64,000 bases of DNA from Cellulophaga baltica (GCF_018861125.1 NZ_JAHKQN010000020.1:392035-456034); one strand, 5' to 3'. Counted from the stretch's first letter, positions 29,265 to 39,653 are shown. The notes: generated by a model from the sequence alone, not told the origin. Numbers and translations are program-made.

Positions 29265-30596
29265 TTAATAGTGACACTTACCACATTCTAATCCACCCAT
29301 CTGAGCAGCAGTAAGATTTTCTACACCATATTTTTTTGAAAGTTCAGCATGAATTTTCTCGTAATACTCATTCCCCTCAACTTTAACATTTGTCTCTCTA
29401 TGACAATTAATACACCAACCCATTGTTAATGGAGAATACTGCTCCATAATTTCCATTTCCTCCACAGGTCCATGACAAGTTTGACACTCAACACCTGCAA
29501 CAGAAACGTGTTGCGAATGATTAAAGTAAGCAAAGTCAGGCAAATTATGAACTCTAACCCATTCTACCGGTTTACTTTCACCTGTATAACTTTGAGTAGA
29601 CTCATCCCAACCAACAGCTTTATATAATTTTTTAATCTCACCAGTATAAAAATCATTAGTACGACCGTTCGCTAAATCTTCTTGTGAAGGCCCTTCAGGA
29701 TTACCCGCATACTCAGAAATAGATTTATGACAGTTCATACAAACATTTAATGACGGTATACCTGAAGTTTTTGAAACACGAGCAGAAGAGTGACAATATT
29801 TACACTCAATCTTATTATCACCTGCGTGAATTTTATGAGAATAATGAATAGGTTGTACAGGAGCATAACCCTGATCAACACCAACCTGCATCATATAACC
29901 ATATACAAAATATGCACCACAAAGTATTAAGACCAAAGCACTAACCAATACCAAGAATTGATTTTGAACAAATGCCTTCCAAATTGGCGTTCTTTTCTCA
30001 GAAGCCTCTTTTTCCAAAACAACACCATTTGCCTCAGCAATTCTACGCAATGTTTTGTTTACCATAAACAACAACATCACCAACATTGCAAATACTAAAA
30101 TAAGAGCACCTAACACCAACTCATTAGACAAACCACCCGAAGAAGCTGTTTCGGTTCCCGGAACCGAAGCAACGGGTTTCGCTGGTGCTGGAGGCGGAGC
30201 TGCAGTATAAGCAAGAATATTATCTATATCCTCATTAGACAATGTTGGAAAAGGAGTCATAGCTGCTTTATTATACTCATTGTATAATTTATTAGCATAA
30301 GCATCACCTGACGCTATAACACTAGGACTATTCTTAACCCAAGCATAAATCCATTGCCTATCCAAACCTTCTTCTTCAAGACTCGCCTCAACATTAGCAA
30401 GAGCAGGACCCGTCATTCTCTTATTTAAAGAGTGACAAGCAGCACAGTTCTGGTTAAATAAAGATTTACCCTTAACGGCGTCACCTGCAGAAGCACTTTC
30501 ATCCTGCGAAAAAAGATTTGCTGAAAATAACAGACAAACTACTAGACTAACACCTAAAACTTTAGAAAATTGATTGCGGTACGTAACCTTTTTCAT
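29265..30596 (-). CDS. actA: Alternative complex III subunit ActA, multiheme cytochrome c
   Basis: 443 residues from the ATG at 30596, which begins a signal peptide (MKKVTYRN, cleavage after LFSQ). The open frame runs on to 30734 but would carry the -7 element of the promoter. Six heme motifs are visible: CAACH in an N-terminal cytochrome c domain, then CKYCH, CMNCH, CQTCH, CINCH and CGKCH in the C-terminal pentaheme part. A membrane helix near residues 157-180 and another near 213-235 separate them. Known role: takes electrons from ActB to the oxidase. It is the first gene of the operon. Confidence 0.94.
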   Translation of the reverse strand: MKKVTYRNQFSKVLGVSLVVCLLFSANLFSQDESASAGDAVKGKSLFNQNCAACHSLNKRMTGPALANVEASLEEEGLDRQWIYAWVKNSPSVIASGDAYANKLYNEYNKAAMTPFPTLSNEDIDNILAYTAAPPPAPAKPVASVPGTETASSGGLSNELVLGALILVFAMLVMLLFMVNKTLRRIAEANGVVLEKEASEKRTPIWKAFVQNQFLVLVSALVLILCGAYFVYGYMMQVGVDQGYAPVQPIHYSHKIHAGDNKIECKYCHSSARVSKTSGIPSLNVCMNCHKSISEYAGNPEGPSQEDLANGRTNDFYTGEIKKLYKAVGWDESTQSYTGESKPVEWVRVHNLPDFAYFNHSQHVSVAGVECQTCHGPVEEMEIMEQYSPLTMGWCINCHRETNVKVEGNEYYEKIHAELSKKYGVENLTAAQMGGLECGKCHY

Positions 30597-30681
30597 ATTA
30601 AAAATTGTTTCTTTTGATTCTTTTGGCACGATTCTTTCTCCTGTAAAAGAATACAACAAATAAACACCTCTGAATCGAAAG

Positions 30682-30712
30682 CAAAAATACGACATAGACT
30701 TTATTTGAGAAA
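30682..30712 (-). promoter_or_regulatory. Putative promoter of the act-cox operon
   Basis: On the minus strand TATTTTTG (30682-30689) matches TAnnTTTG. TTTC lies 19 bases upstream (30709-30712), one base off the TTTG -33 element. The predicted start of transcription lies about 75-80 bases before the actA ATG. Confidence 0.5.
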
Positions 30713-30788
30713 TGTTAAGTTCTCTATAATTCACAATTTATATTAATTCTAAATAAAATAATTTTAGTTTCTCTAACCATTTAAAATA

Positions 30789-30796
30789 TACTTTTG
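30789..30796 (+). promoter_or_regulatory. Putative -7 element for the SPOR-protein gene
   Basis: TACTTTTG matches TAnnTTTG and lies 33 bases before the ATG at 30830. It also covers the alternative TTG start at 30794, which it therefore excludes. Confidence 0.45.
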
Positions 30797-30829
30797 TCAA
30801 ACACATTAAAACGTAAATTAAAAACAACT

Positions 30830-31189
30830 ATGAAAACACTTTTTAACGTATTGATTTTTACTATTTTCATACCAAACAGTAACGCCCAAGAAGCAGAAAC
30901 AAACATAAATCAAGATTCAAGAATTAACAATTTAGTTCAGTTATACCAGAACGAAAGTGAAAACTCAGAAGACTATCAAATTCAAATTTATAACGGATCA
31001 TTAAGTAGCGCAAACTCAAAAAAGAATAATTTAGACACTGATTTTCCGAATTGGGAGACAAAAATTAAGCATGTTGATACAGATTACAGAGTACGAATTA
31101 CAGGTATTAAAACTGCCTTAGAAGCCGAAAGAAAATATATAGAAGTGAGAAAAAAATACCCAGGCGCAATTATCATTACCCCAAACTAA
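30830..31189 (+). CDS. Small secreted SPOR-domain protein
   Basis: 119 residues from the ATG at 30830, which gives a signal peptide MKTLFNVLIFTIF ending at SNAQ. The C-terminal 70 residues resemble a SPOR domain: YQIQIYNGSLSSAN, then FPNWETKIKHVDTDYRVRIT and a final helix with KKYPGAIIITP. SPOR domains bind septal peptidoglycan lacking stem peptides. It is a single-gene unit between a promoter at 30789 and a bidirectional terminator at 31211. Role in division is inferred from the domain only. Confidence 0.82.
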   Translation: MKTLFNVLIFTIFIPNSNAQEAETNINQDSRINNLVQLYQNESENSEDYQIQIYNGSLSSANSKKNNLDTDFPNWETKIKHVDTDYRVRITGIKTALEAERKYIEVRKKYPGAIIITPN

Positions 31190-31210
31190 TTATCTTAAAA
31201 AATGGAACAC

Positions 31211-31248
31211 AAAAAAAGGGATTCAATTTAAATTGAATCCCTTTTTTT
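31211..31248. terminator. Bidirectional intrinsic terminator (SPOR gene / infB)
   Basis: A perfect palindrome with arms GGGATTCAATTT (31218-31229) and AAATTGAATCCC (31230-31241), flanked by seven A and seven T. It serves both convergent genes. Confidence 0.92.
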
Positions 31249-31269
31249 ATACCACAATAGTCTCTACAA

Positions 31270-34128
31270 CTATTTCAACTTCTTTTTAACAGCAACTTCT
31301 TGAAAACCTTCAACAATATCCAACTCTCTAATATCATTGTAGTTCTTAATTTGAAGACCACAGTCATACCCTTTAGAAACTTCTTTAACATCATCTTTAA
31401 ATCGTTTTAACGAAGTTAATTCTCCTGTAAACACAACTACACCATCTCTAATAAGACGAATGCCTGAACTTCTAAGTATTTTACCACTAGTTACCATACA
31501 ACCCGCAATAGTACCTACTTTAGATATCTTAAATGTTTCTCTAATTTCAGCAGTACCCGTAATCTCCTCTTTCATTTCTGGAGACAACATACCTTCCATT
31601 GCATCCTTAAGATCATTAATTGCATCATAAATAATAGAATACATTCTGATATCTATTTCTTCATTATCCGCAATTGTTCTAGCATTACCCATTGGTCTTA
31701 CATTAAATCCGATGATAATTGCATCAGAAGCCGAAGCTAACAACACATCTGATTCTGTAATAGGACCAACCGCTTTATGAATAATATTCACTTGAATTTC
31801 AGCAGTAGATAATTTTTGGAAAGAATCAGTTAACGCCTCAACCGAACCATCAACATCACCTTTAAGAATAATATTTAACTCTTTAAAGTCTCCAAGAGCA
31901 ATTCTACGACCAATTTCATCAAGCGTAATATGACGTTGCGTTCTTACAGATTGCTCACGTAATAATTGACCTCTTTTCGCTGCAATTTGTTTCGCTTCAC
32001 GTTCATCTTCAAGAACATTAAACTTATCACCAGCCTGTGGAGCACCATCTAAACCTAAAATTGATATTGGAGTTGACGGACCTGCTTTTTTGATATTCTT
32101 ACCACGTTCGTCTTGCATTGCCTTAATCTTACCACTGCAAGTACCAGCTAATACATAATCACCAATTTTTAAAGTACCCGCCTGAACTAGTACAGTAGAA
32201 ACATAACCTCTACCTTTATCTAAAAAGGCTTCAACCACTGTTCCTGTAGCTAATTTTTCAGGATTCGCTTTCAATTCTAAAAGCTCTGCCTCAAGCAATA
32301 CTTTTTCTAATAACTCATTAACACCTAAACCTGTTTTAGCAGATATATCATGAGATTGAATTTTACCACCCCAATCTTCTACTAACAAATTCATTTGCGC
32401 CAAACCATCTTTAACTTTTTCTGGGTTAGCCGTAGGCTTATCAACCTTATTAATTGCAAAAACAATAGGAACACCCGCTGCTTGCGCATGACTAATCGCT
32501 TCTTTTGTTTGAGGCATTATATCATCATCTGCCGCAATAACAATAATTGCAATATCCGTAACTTGAGCACCACGTGCACGCATAGCCGTAAAGGCTTCGT
32601 GACCAGGTGTATCTAAAAATGCTATTTTTTGACCACCATCAAGTGTTACTCCGTATGCACCAATATGTTGCGTAATACCACCACTTTCACCGGCAATTAC
32701 ATTTTCTTTACGGATGTAATCCAACAAAGATGTTTTACCGTGATCGACGTGACCCATTACCGTAACAATTGGAGCTCTTTCAATTAAATCTTCAGGAGCA
32801 TCAACTTCTTCCTCAATTGCTTCTTCAATTTCAGCAGAAACAAACTCCACCTCATATCCGAATTCATCAGCAACAATAGATAATGTCTCGGCATCTAAAC
32901 GCTGATTCATTGTTACCATTATACCTAATGACATACAAGCAGATATAATTTGAGTTGTAGAAACATTCATCATCGTAGCGACTTCATTAGCCGTTACGAA
33001 TTCCGTCACTTTTAAAATTTTACTTTCAAGCTCTTGTTGCTCTAAGTCCTTTTCAGTTTGTTGACGGTGTTGATCTCTTTTATCTCTTCTATACTTAGCC
33101 CCTTTACCTTTTTTAGATTTACCTTGAAGCTTCTCCAAAGTTTCTCTAACCTGCTTTTGCACATCTTCTTCAGAAGGCTCAACCTTAGGCGCTTGGTTAA
33201 ATCTAGGATTAGGACCCCTTCTTGGACCGTTATTATTACCCGATCTACCACGAGGACCATTGTTATTACCAGGCTTAGAACCACCGGTATTATTATTACT
33301 TACTATTCTTCTTCTACGCTTCTTCTTATCAGCATCACCAGATTTTGGAGCTTCTTTTTTCTTCTTAGGTTTTTCAAACTTAGTAAGATCAATTTTGTCT
33401 CCTGTAATTTTAGGACCTGTAAGCTTCTTGTATTGCGTAGTTAATGTTTTAGGCTCAGCAGGTTTTTCTACTTCAGCCACAGGTTTTGGAGCTTCAGTTT
33501 TTGACTGTACCTTTTCATTTTTAACAACAGGAGGTTTACTTTTTTGATTCGCCTCAACTTTTTTAGGTACTGGCTTAGCCTTATCCCTAGACTTTGGTTT
33601 AGTTTTAGACAAATCAATTTTATCTACAACTTTAAACTTAGGTCTATCAGAGGCTGCCTTGACAACTTTTTGCTCCGCTTTAACAACTTCCTTTTCAGGT
33701 GCTTTCTCCTCAATTTTCGGCTTTTCAGCAGTAGGCTCAGGCTTTTCAGCTTCAGCTTCTTTTTTACCTAAATCTATTTTACCAACAGTTTTAGGTCCAG
33801 ACAATTCAGCTTTAGCCTTAACAACTTGTTCCGCCGCAGCTCTACGCTCTCTTTCGATTCGCTTATCTTCCTGCTCCTGCTCTAATTTTTGCCTTAAAGC
33901 TTCTTTTTCTTTTCGCTTCTCTTCACCAACTTCCTTAGATGCAACCTTTTTGCTCATATCTGTTTGGAATTCATCCAACAGAACCTGATACACCTCATTT
34001 GAAATTTTAGTGGTAGGCCTTGCGTCCACATCGTGACCTTTGGAACCCAAAAAGTCTACCGCTCTGTCGAGTGAAATGTTCAATTCGCGTAGGACCTTGT
34101 TAAGCCTTATTGTTGCATTATCTGCCAT
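31270..34128 (-). CDS. infB: Translation initiation factor IF-2
   Basis: 952 residues. The first 430 or so form a long, low-complexity Lys/Glu/Pro region and a Gly/Asn/Arg-rich stretch near 275-310, as is usual in Bacteroidota IF-2. The G domain begins near residue 455 ([23 protein letters not shown]), followed by domains II-IV. Known role: GTPase that places initiator tRNA on the 30S subunit. It is the last gene of rimP-nusA-infB and starts 43 bases after nusA. Long open frames on the opposite strand here are shadows of the low-complexity region. Confidence 0.98.
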   Translation of the reverse strand: MADNATIRLNKVLRELNISLDRAVDFLGSKGHDVDARPTTKISNEVYQVLLDEFQTDMSKKVASKEVGEEKRKEKEALRQKLEQEQEDKRIERERRAAAEQVVKAKAELSGPKTVGKIDLGKKEAEAEKPEPTAEKPKIEEKAPEKEVVKAEQKVVKAASDRPKFKVVDKIDLSKTKPKSRDKAKPVPKKVEANQKSKPPVVKNEKVQSKTEAPKPVAEVEKPAEPKTLTTQYKKLTGPKITGDKIDLTKFEKPKKKKEAPKSGDADKKKRRRRIVSNNNTGGSKPGNNNGPRGRSGNNNGPRRGPNPRFNQAPKVEPSEEDVQKQVRETLEKLQGKSKKGKGAKYRRDKRDQHRQQTEKDLEQQELESKILKVTEFVTANEVATMMNVSTTQIISACMSLGIMVTMNQRLDAETLSIVADEFGYEVEFVSAEIEEAIEEEVDAPEDLIERAPIVTVMGHVDHGKTSLLDYIRKENVIAGESGGITQHIGAYGVTLDGGQKIAFLDTPGHEAFTAMRARGAQVTDIAIIVIAADDDIMPQTKEAISHAQAAGVPIVFAINKVDKPTANPEKVKDGLAQMNLLVEDWGGKIQSHDISAKTGLGVNELLEKVLLEAELLELKANPEKLATGTVVEAFLDKGRGYVSTVLVQAGTLKIGDYVLAGTCSGKIKAMQDERGKNIKKAGPSTPISILGLDGAPQAGDKFNVLEDEREAKQIAAKRGQLLREQSVRTQRHITLDEIGRRIALGDFKELNIILKGDVDGSVEALTDSFQKLSTAEIQVNIIHKAVGPITESDVLLASASDAIIIGFNVRPMGNARTIADNEEIDIRMYSIIYDAINDLKDAMEGMLSPEMKEEITGTAEIRETFKISKVGTIAGCMVTSGKILRSSGIRLIRDGVVVFTGELTSLKRFKDDVKEVSKGYDCGLQIKNYNDIRELDIVEGFQEVAVKKKLK

Positions 34129-34171
34129 AAATACCTGTTACTATACTTAAAATTTCTTGCTAATATATAGC

Positions 34172-35404
34172 TTAATCTGCTAATTCTTCTTTTAAGATAC
34201 GAACAACTTCAATAATTGTTTCCTCTTCCAAGTCAGTTCGCTTTACTAAATCGTCAACATCTTGCTCTAATACACTACGAGCAGTATCCATTCCGATCTT
34301 CTTAAATTCTTCTATTATCCATGCATCGATCTCATCAGAGAATTCTGTTAACTCAACATCCTCTTCAACACCTTCACGGAACACATCTATTTCATAACCA
34401 GTCAATTGACCAGCTAATCTTATATTATGACCACCTCTACCAATTGCTTTTGAAACCTCTTCAGGCCTTAAATACACTTGAGCTGTCATTTTCTCATCAT
34501 TCAACTTTACAGAAGAAACACGAGCTGGACTTAACGCTCTAGTCACTAACAACTGAGGATTACTTGTCCAGTTGATAACATCTATATTTTCATTACCTAA
34601 TTCTCTAACTATTCCATGAATACGAGAACCTTTCATACCAACACATGCTCCTACAGGATCAATACGATCATCATAAGAGTCAACCGCCACCTTAGCTTTT
34701 TCACCTGGTATTCTAACTACTTTCTTAACCGTAATTAAACCATCAAAAACCTCAGGTATCTCTTGGAAAAATAATTGCTCAAGAAAAGCTGGTGCAGTTC
34801 TTGACATTATAATTACAGGCTTATTACCTTTTAACTCAACACTTTCAATAACACCACGCACATTATCACCCTTTCTAAAGAAATCAGCAGAAATCTGCTT
34901 TTCTTTTGGCATAATAATCTCATTACCTTCATCATCAAGCAAAATAACTACCTTATGACGTATATGATGCACCTCAGCAGTATATATTTCTCCTTCAAGC
35001 TCTTTGAAATGCTTATATATAGTTGTATTGTCATGCTCATGAATTTTTGAAATTAAATTCTGACGCAATGCCAATATAGCTCTTCTACCTAATTGTATTA
35101 ACTTAACTTCTTCAGAAACATCTTCACCAACCTCAAAATCTGGCTCAATCTTACGTGCCTCTGTTAAAGAAATTTCCTCGTTTGGCTCTTCTACTTCACC
35201 ATCTTCAACAACAACTCTATTTCTCCAAATCTCTAAATCACCTTTATCAGGGTTAATAATGATATCAAAGTTATCATCAGAACCAAACTTTTTCTTTAAA
35301 GCGTTTCTAAAAACATCCTCTAAAATCGCCATTAGCGTTACCCTGTCTATGAACTTATCGTCTTTAAATTCCGAAAAAGATTCGATCAGCGCAATATTTT
35401 CCAT
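34172..35404 (-). CDS. nusA: Transcription termination/antitermination factor NusA
   Basis: 410 residues. N-terminal domain, S1 domain near 135-200, then two KH domains (IDPVGACVGMKGSRIHGIVREL and EEVSKAIGRGGHNIRLAGQL). It ends soon after the KH region, with a short acidic helical tail and without the paired acidic repeats of enterobacterial NusA. Known role: binds RNA polymerase and nascent RNA, controls pausing and termination. It starts 12 bases after rimP. NusA may act on the hairpin in this operon's own leader. Confidence 0.97.
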   Translation of the reverse strand: MENIALIESFSEFKDDKFIDRVTLMAILEDVFRNALKKKFGSDDNFDIIINPDKGDLEIWRNRVVVEDGEVEEPNEEISLTEARKIEPDFEVGEDVSEEVKLIQLGRRAILALRQNLISKIHEHDNTTIYKHFKELEGEIYTAEVHHIRHKVVILLDDEGNEIIMPKEKQISADFFRKGDNVRGVIESVELKGNKPVIIMSRTAPAFLEQLFFQEIPEVFDGLITVKKVVRIPGEKAKVAVDSYDDRIDPVGACVGMKGSRIHGIVRELGNENIDVINWTSNPQLLVTRALSPARVSSVKLNDEKMTAQVYLRPEEVSKAIGRGGHNIRLAGQLTGYEIDVFREGVEEDVELTEFSDEIDAWIIEEFKKIGMDTARSVLEQDVDDLVKRTDLEEETIIEVVRILKEELAD

Positions 35405-35416
35405 GTTGATCTACAA

Positions 35417-35878
35417 TTAAAATTTTATAATAACTTTTGCCTCTTCAATGTCAGAATAGACAAACACTTGTTTTTTCTGAACTGTAATTTTACCCTTACC
35501 GATTGGCTTTGGCTCACGAGCTTTCCATTCTAAAGTAATCCCCTGATCAGTTGCTTCAGTTAATTTTCCTTCAAATTTAACACCTTGAGACCTGACTTCC
35601 AATTCTCTACCTATATTCTTTTTATATTGCCTAGGCATCACCATTGGAGAAGTTGCTCCTGCTGACGCTACCTCAAGAGAAAAATCTTCTTCTTCCCTAT
35701 CTAAATTATTCTCGATCACTCTACTAAAAGTAATACAATCATTTAAAGAAACACCCTTATCACCATCTAAAGTAATATTGATTTTATTACCAGGCGCCAA
35801 CTTAAAATCAATCAAAAAAATTGAAGGATTTTCAGCCAGTGTAGTTTCTAACAACGCTAATACTTTTTCTTTAAACAT
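35417..35878 (-). CDS. rimP: Ribosome maturation factor RimP
   Basis: 153 residues from the ATG at 35878 (MFKEKVLALLET). The longer frame to 35905 would start inside the leader hairpin. The two-domain RimP pattern is present (INITLDGDKGVSLNDCITFSR, then the SREIENxLDREEEDFSLEV-like segment and ASAGATSPM). Known role: 30S subunit maturation. First gene of rimP-nusA-infB. Confidence 0.95.
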   Translation of the reverse strand: MFKEKVLALLETTLAENPSIFLIDFKLAPGNKINITLDGDKGVSLNDCITFSRVIENNLDREEEDFSLEVASAGATSPMVMPRQYKKNIGRELEVRSQGVKFEGKLTEATDQGITLEWKAREPKPIGKGKITVQKKQVFVYSDIEEAKVIIKF

Positions 35879-35888
35879 AATTTTAAGC

Positions 35889-35916
35889 AATAAAAGAGGG
35901 GACAAAATGTCCCCTC
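35889..35916 (-). promoter_or_regulatory. Terminator-like hairpin in the rimP-nusA-infB leader
   Basis: Perfect 9-base arms GAGGGGACA and TGTCCCCTC (35896-35904 and 35908-35916) with a 3-base loop. On the minus strand a TTTTATT run follows. It lies between the putative -7 element (35945-35952) and the rimP ATG (35878), so it is transcribed as part of the leader. It looks like an attenuator. Confidence 0.7.
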
Positions 35917-35944
35917 ATATATACTATCTTTTCTTACAGCGTTG

Positions 35945-35952
35945 CAAATATA
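35945..35952 (-). promoter_or_regulatory. Putative -7 element of rimP-nusA-infB promoter
   Basis: TATATTTG on the minus strand matches TAnnTTTG. The predicted leader is about 60 bases and contains the hairpin at 35896-35916. No TTG is seen at exactly 19 bases upstream. Confidence 0.45.
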
Positions 35953-36021
35953 CATTTTTTAAACATACAATACATACTTAACAACATAAGATTTAACATG
36001 TGAAACAAATTCTTTTTAAAC

Positions 36022-36054
36022 AAAAATCCCTGCTCTTTTAAAAAGCAGGGATTT
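36022..36054 (-). terminator. Intrinsic terminator after tRNA-Gln
   Basis: Arms AAATCCCTGCT (36024-36034) and AGCAGGGATTT (36044-36054), followed on the minus strand by a T-run. It lies 13 bases after the tRNA 3' end and separates it from the rimP promoter. Confidence 0.88.
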
Positions 36055-36066
36055 ACAAAATATTTG

Positions 36067-36138
36067 TTGGTCCACAAGGACTCGAACCTTGAATGTCGGT
36101 ACCAAAAACCGGTGTGTTACCAATTACACCATGGACCA
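36067..36138 (-). tRNA. tRNA-Gln (anticodon TTG)
   Basis: 72 bases on the minus strand. Acceptor arms TGGTCCA/TGGACCA pair fully. D arm GTGT/ACAC, anticodon stem CCGGT/ACCGA (one C-A mismatch at the outer pair) with loop TTTTGGT giving anticodon TTG, and T arm CAAGG/CCTTG with loop TTCGAGT. The 3' CCA is not encoded. A strong promoter lies just upstream. Confidence 0.95.
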
Positions 36139-36156
36139 TTACCTCTAAAAGAGCTG

Positions 36157-36187
36157 CAAATTTAAAACAATGTTTTATATCTGCAAA
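36157..36187 (-). promoter_or_regulatory. Consensus Bacteroidota promoter of tRNA-Gln
   Basis: On the minus strand TTTG (36184-36187), a 19-base spacer, then TAAATTTG (36157-36164). This is an exact match to TTTG-N19-TAnnTTTG. The predicted transcript starts about 12 bases before the tRNA. Confidence 0.75.
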
Positions 36188-36305
36188 CATTTTTTGAAAA
36201 AAATTAAAAAAAAATTACCAAACCTCTGTTAAAGGTTTATAAAAAAATGAAACTCATATGTATATAAATTAGTAAATTCGCCATAATTGTTAAACTACAA
36301 CATAG

Positions 36306-39300
36306 ATGTTTTCTAAGAATTTTGAAAAATGGGATTCCATCACAGGATGGTTTGTTTTTTTTATTGCAATAATAACGTATTGGATTACCGTAGAACCAAC
36401 GGGGAGTTTTTGGGATGCTGGTGAATATATTGCCACTTCAGCCAAACTACAAGTTGGCCACCCACCAGGAGCTCCACTTTTGCAAATGATAGGTGCATTT
36501 TTTGCGATGTTCGCTTTTGAATCTAGTCAAATTGCCCTTATGGTCAACTATGTTTCAGGCGTATCAAGTGCCTTTACTATATTATTCATGTTTTGGACAA
36601 TTACCAATCTAACTAAAAAAATGGTTGCTAAAGACGAAGTTATTACAAATAGCAAAGCTTTAGTTATTTTAGCAAGTGGTTTAGTTGGATCTTTAGCTTT
36701 CACTTTTTCTGATAGCTTTTGGTTCAATGCTGTTGAAACCGAAGTGTACTCAATGGCAAGTTTTATTATGTCATTACTACTTTGGATGGGATTAAAATGG
36801 GTTGACAATTTAAATGAACCCAGAGGTAACAAATGGCTTGTTTTAATTTCTTTTATTGTTGGTTTAACATTCGGAATTCAATTTATGGGATTCTTAGCCA
36901 TCCCATCAATAGGTTTGTTATATTATTTCAAAACCTACAAAGAAACTACCATCAAAAACTTTTTACTTGCAAACATTATATCAGTAGCAGTATTAATGCT
37001 TGTTTACAAATTCTCACTCACCTATATATTAGTAGCATTTGGCTGGAGTGAAGTATTCTTTATTAATACAATAGGTTTACCTTTTAACTCTGGGTCAATT
37101 ATAATGGGAATTATATTTGTTTCTGTATTTTTCTTTGCTTTACGCTACACAAGAAATAACAATTACAAAACTACAAACACTATTGTTTTGTGCTTAATGT
37201 TTCTTTTTTTAGGATTTTCATCTTGGTTAATGTTGCCAATTAGAGCAAATGCCAATGTTGTTATTAATGAAAACGATCCTTCTGATGCACGTTCACTCTT
37301 AGCATATTACAATAGAGAGCAATACCCAGGCGTAGATAGTCCTTTTTACGGTGCTTATTACTCAAATGCTTTTGCAGGACCAGGAGCAGATAAAGATGAC
37401 AAACCTAAATATGAAAAAGACGAAAAAACTGGCACATACATTATCGTAAATAAATACAAAAACGCCACACAAGGACCGAACAAAAAACACGTTGGCTTGT
37501 TACCAAGAATGTGGAGTGAACAAACCATGGAAAATTACATGCGTTATTTTGGTCCATTAGATTTTAAAACAAAAACTAATAGCGAAGAGTTACAAAAAGC
37601 AGTTTCTCAATTAAGAACTGGTTATGCTAAAGGTGAAATTGGAGAAGACCAATATATTCAATTCTTAAATCGCTTTGGAGATTATATTGAAGTTCAGCCA
37701 CCAACTTTATGGCAAAACATAAAATACATGTTTGAATTTCAATTCGGTTATATGTACTGGCGTTATTTTATGTGGAATTTCACCGGAAAACAGAATGACA
37801 AACAAGGAAGATATGATGAGAATGGCAATTGGCTAAGTGGTATAAATGCAATAGATTCTATCCGTTTAGGAAGTCAAGAAAACCTACCCAGTGATGTATT
37901 AAACAACAAAGGAAGAAACACGTACTTCTTTTTACCATTAATATTAGGCATTATCGGAATATTATTTCAAATTGGAAAAAACCCTAAGCATTTTTGGGTA
38001 CTTTTTGTTTTCTTCATATTCACTGGTATTGCAATTCAATTTTACACCAACCCATACATATTTCAACCAAGAGAACGTGACTACTCCTTAGTAGGCTCAT
38101 TCTATATTTTTGCAATTTGGTTAGGAATTGGGGTTTACGGTTTATTCGACGCACTAAAAAAATACATCACCCCTAAAATATTAGCACCAGCAGTAATCGT
38201 AATATGTTTTCTTGCCGCACCATTTTTAATGGCTTTTCAAAACTGGGATGACCACGATAGATCAAATAGATTTACAGCTAAATCTACAGCAATTGACTAC
38301 TTAGAGTCCACTCAAAAAGATGCCGGCTCAATACTGTTCACTATAGGTGATAATGACACATTCCCATTATGGTACGCGCAAGAAATTGAAGGAATAAGAA
38401 CTGATGTCCGTATAGTCAACACAAGTCTTTTTGCTACAGATTGGTACATTGACCAAATGAAGAAAAAGGCTTACACTAGCGAACCTATACCTTCGCAATT
38501 GACTCACAAACAATATCGAGTAGGTTCTCGTGATGCTGTTTACTACCAAAATGTAGACCAACTTTACAACAAAAACATATCAGAATCTAGATGGAATATT
38601 AAAGACTTCATGGATTGGGTTGGTAGCGACAAACCACAAACAAAACTTAGAAGCGTTATTGAATCATCACAAGATCAAGATGTATCCGAATATCCTGAAA
38701 ACACATTAGACATTGTTTTTTACCCAACTAACCATATTCGTGTTCCTGTAAACAAGAAGAATGTTTTAGAAAGTGGCATCGTAAAAGCTAAAGACTCTGC
38801 TTTAATTGTAGATTATATAGATATAGAATTACCTAAAAGTGCTTTACCCAAAAACAGACTTTTAATGCTTGACTTATTGGCTAACAATGACTGGAAACGA
38901 CCTATTTACTTTTCAGGCGGAAGTTTTGATAGTGGTGAATATATTTGGATGAAAGAATATTTACAATTAGACGGACTTGCCTATAAATTAGTACCTATTA
39001 AAACTGTGAATGATAGTTCATATGAAATGGGTCGTATTGATAGCGAATTAATGTACAATATCGTCAAAAAATGGAAATGGGGCAACTCAGGTAGCTCAGA
39101 AATTTACCATGACACACAAACTCGCATTCAAGGCTTATCATTTAGAGGTAACATTGCAAGGTTAGTTGAGCAATTGATTAATGAAAACAAAATTGAAAAG
39201 GCAAAAGAAATGATTGACATAGCTATGAAAAATATGCCTGTTGATTATTTTGAATACTACACATTTGTTGAACCTTTTGTTGACGGTTACTATAAAGTTG

Positions 39301-39653
39301 GAGAAACTGAAAAAGCGAGAGCACTTTTCTCTCAATTAAAAACTAAATATCAAGAGCGTTTAGAGTATTATACTAGCATGCCTTTAGATGAGCAATACGA
39401 AAAACTAAATGAAATTATTGGCGACATGGAAGCTTATAACAGAAATGTTGATATTCTGATAAGAAATGGAGATAGAGAAATCGCCGAAAAAGAAACTTTA
39501 ATATTTAATGAGTACATTGATAAGTTCAGCAGATTTGTAGATGGCAGTGAAGATCCTTTGATTCAAGAACCAGAAATGGAAGATCCTGATTTACAAGGCA
39601 CAAATCAATTAGACACATCACAACAACAAGAAGCAACAAATACTGAAGAATAA
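36306..39653 (+). CDS. DUF2723 family membrane protein (GT-C glycosyltransferase-like)
   Basis: 1115 residues. The N-terminal half has about a dozen membrane helices and the DUF2723 opening EPTGSFWDAGEYIATSAKLQ followed by GHPPGAPLLQM. The acidic D-x-GE near residue 38 sits where GT-C enzymes keep their catalytic acid. The C-terminal half is soluble, with a segment (GDNDTFPLWYAQEIEGIRTDVR) typical of this family, and a helical tail ending in a Gln/Asp/Thr-rich stretch. Proposed role by fold: O-glycosylation of exported proteins from a lipid-linked sugar donor; direct proof for this protein is lacking. Single-gene unit ending at the terminator at 39657. Confidence 0.88.
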   Translation: MFSKNFEKWDSITGWFVFFIAIITYWITVEPTGSFWDAGEYIATSAKLQVGHPPGAPLLQMIGAFFAMFAFESSQIALMVNYVSGVSSAFTILFMFWTITNLTKKMVAKDEVITNSKALVILASGLVGSLAFTFSDSFWFNAVETEVYSMASFIMSLLLWMGLKWVDNLNEPRGNKWLVLISFIVGLTFGIQFMGFLAIPSIGLLYYFKTYKETTIKNFLLANIISVAVLMLVYKFSLTYILVAFGWSEVFFINTIGLPFNSGSIIMGIIFVSVFFFALRYTRNNNYKTTNTIVLCLMFLFLGFSSWLMLPIRANANVVINENDPSDARSLLAYYNREQYPGVDSPFYGAYYSNAFAGPGADKDDKPKYEKDEKTGTYIIVNKYKNATQGPNKKHVGLLPRMWSEQTMENYMRYFGPLDFKTKTNSEELQKAVSQLRTGYAKGEIGEDQYIQFLNRFGDYIEVQPPTLWQNIKYMFEFQFGYMYWRYFMWNFTGKQNDKQGRYDENGNWLSGINAIDSIRLGSQENLPSDVLNNKGRNTYFFLPLILGIIGILFQIGKNPKHFWVLFVFFIFTGIAIQFYTNPYIFQPRERDYSLVGSFYIFAIWLGIGVYGLFDALKKYITPKILAPAVIVICFLAAPFLMAFQNWDDHDRSNRFTAKSTAIDYLESTQKDAGSILFTIGDNDTFPLWYAQEIEGIRTDVRIVNTSLFATDWYIDQMKKKAYTSEPIPSQLTHKQYRVGSRDAVYYQNVDQLYNKNISESRWNIKDFMDWVGSDKPQTKLRSVIESSQDQDVSEYPENTLDIVFYPTNHIRVPVNKKNVLESGIVKAKDSALIVDYIDIELPKSALPKNRLLMLDLLANNDWKRPIYFSGGSFDSGEYIWMKEYLQLDGLAYKLVPIKTVNDSSYEMGRIDSELMYNIVKKWKWGNSGSSEIYHDTQTRIQGLSFRGNIARLVEQLINENKIEKAKEMIDIAMKNMPVDYFEYYTFVEPFVDGYYKVGETEKARALFSQLKTKYQERLEYYTSMPLDEQYEKLNEIIGDMEAYNRNVDILIRNGDREIAEKETLIFNEYIDKFSRFVDGSEDPLIQEPEMEDPDLQGTNQLDTSQQQEATNTEE

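Noticed and set aside
30596..30734. Upstream extension of actA by 46 residues
   Set aside because: The added part is not like the family, precedes a clear signal peptide, and contains the predicted -7 element.
33042..33988. A run of long open frames on the plus strand across the N-terminal half of infB
   Set aside because: They mirror the Lys/Glu/Pro-rich low-complexity part of IF-2, are rich in Phe/Ser/Leu and have no domain features or promoter.
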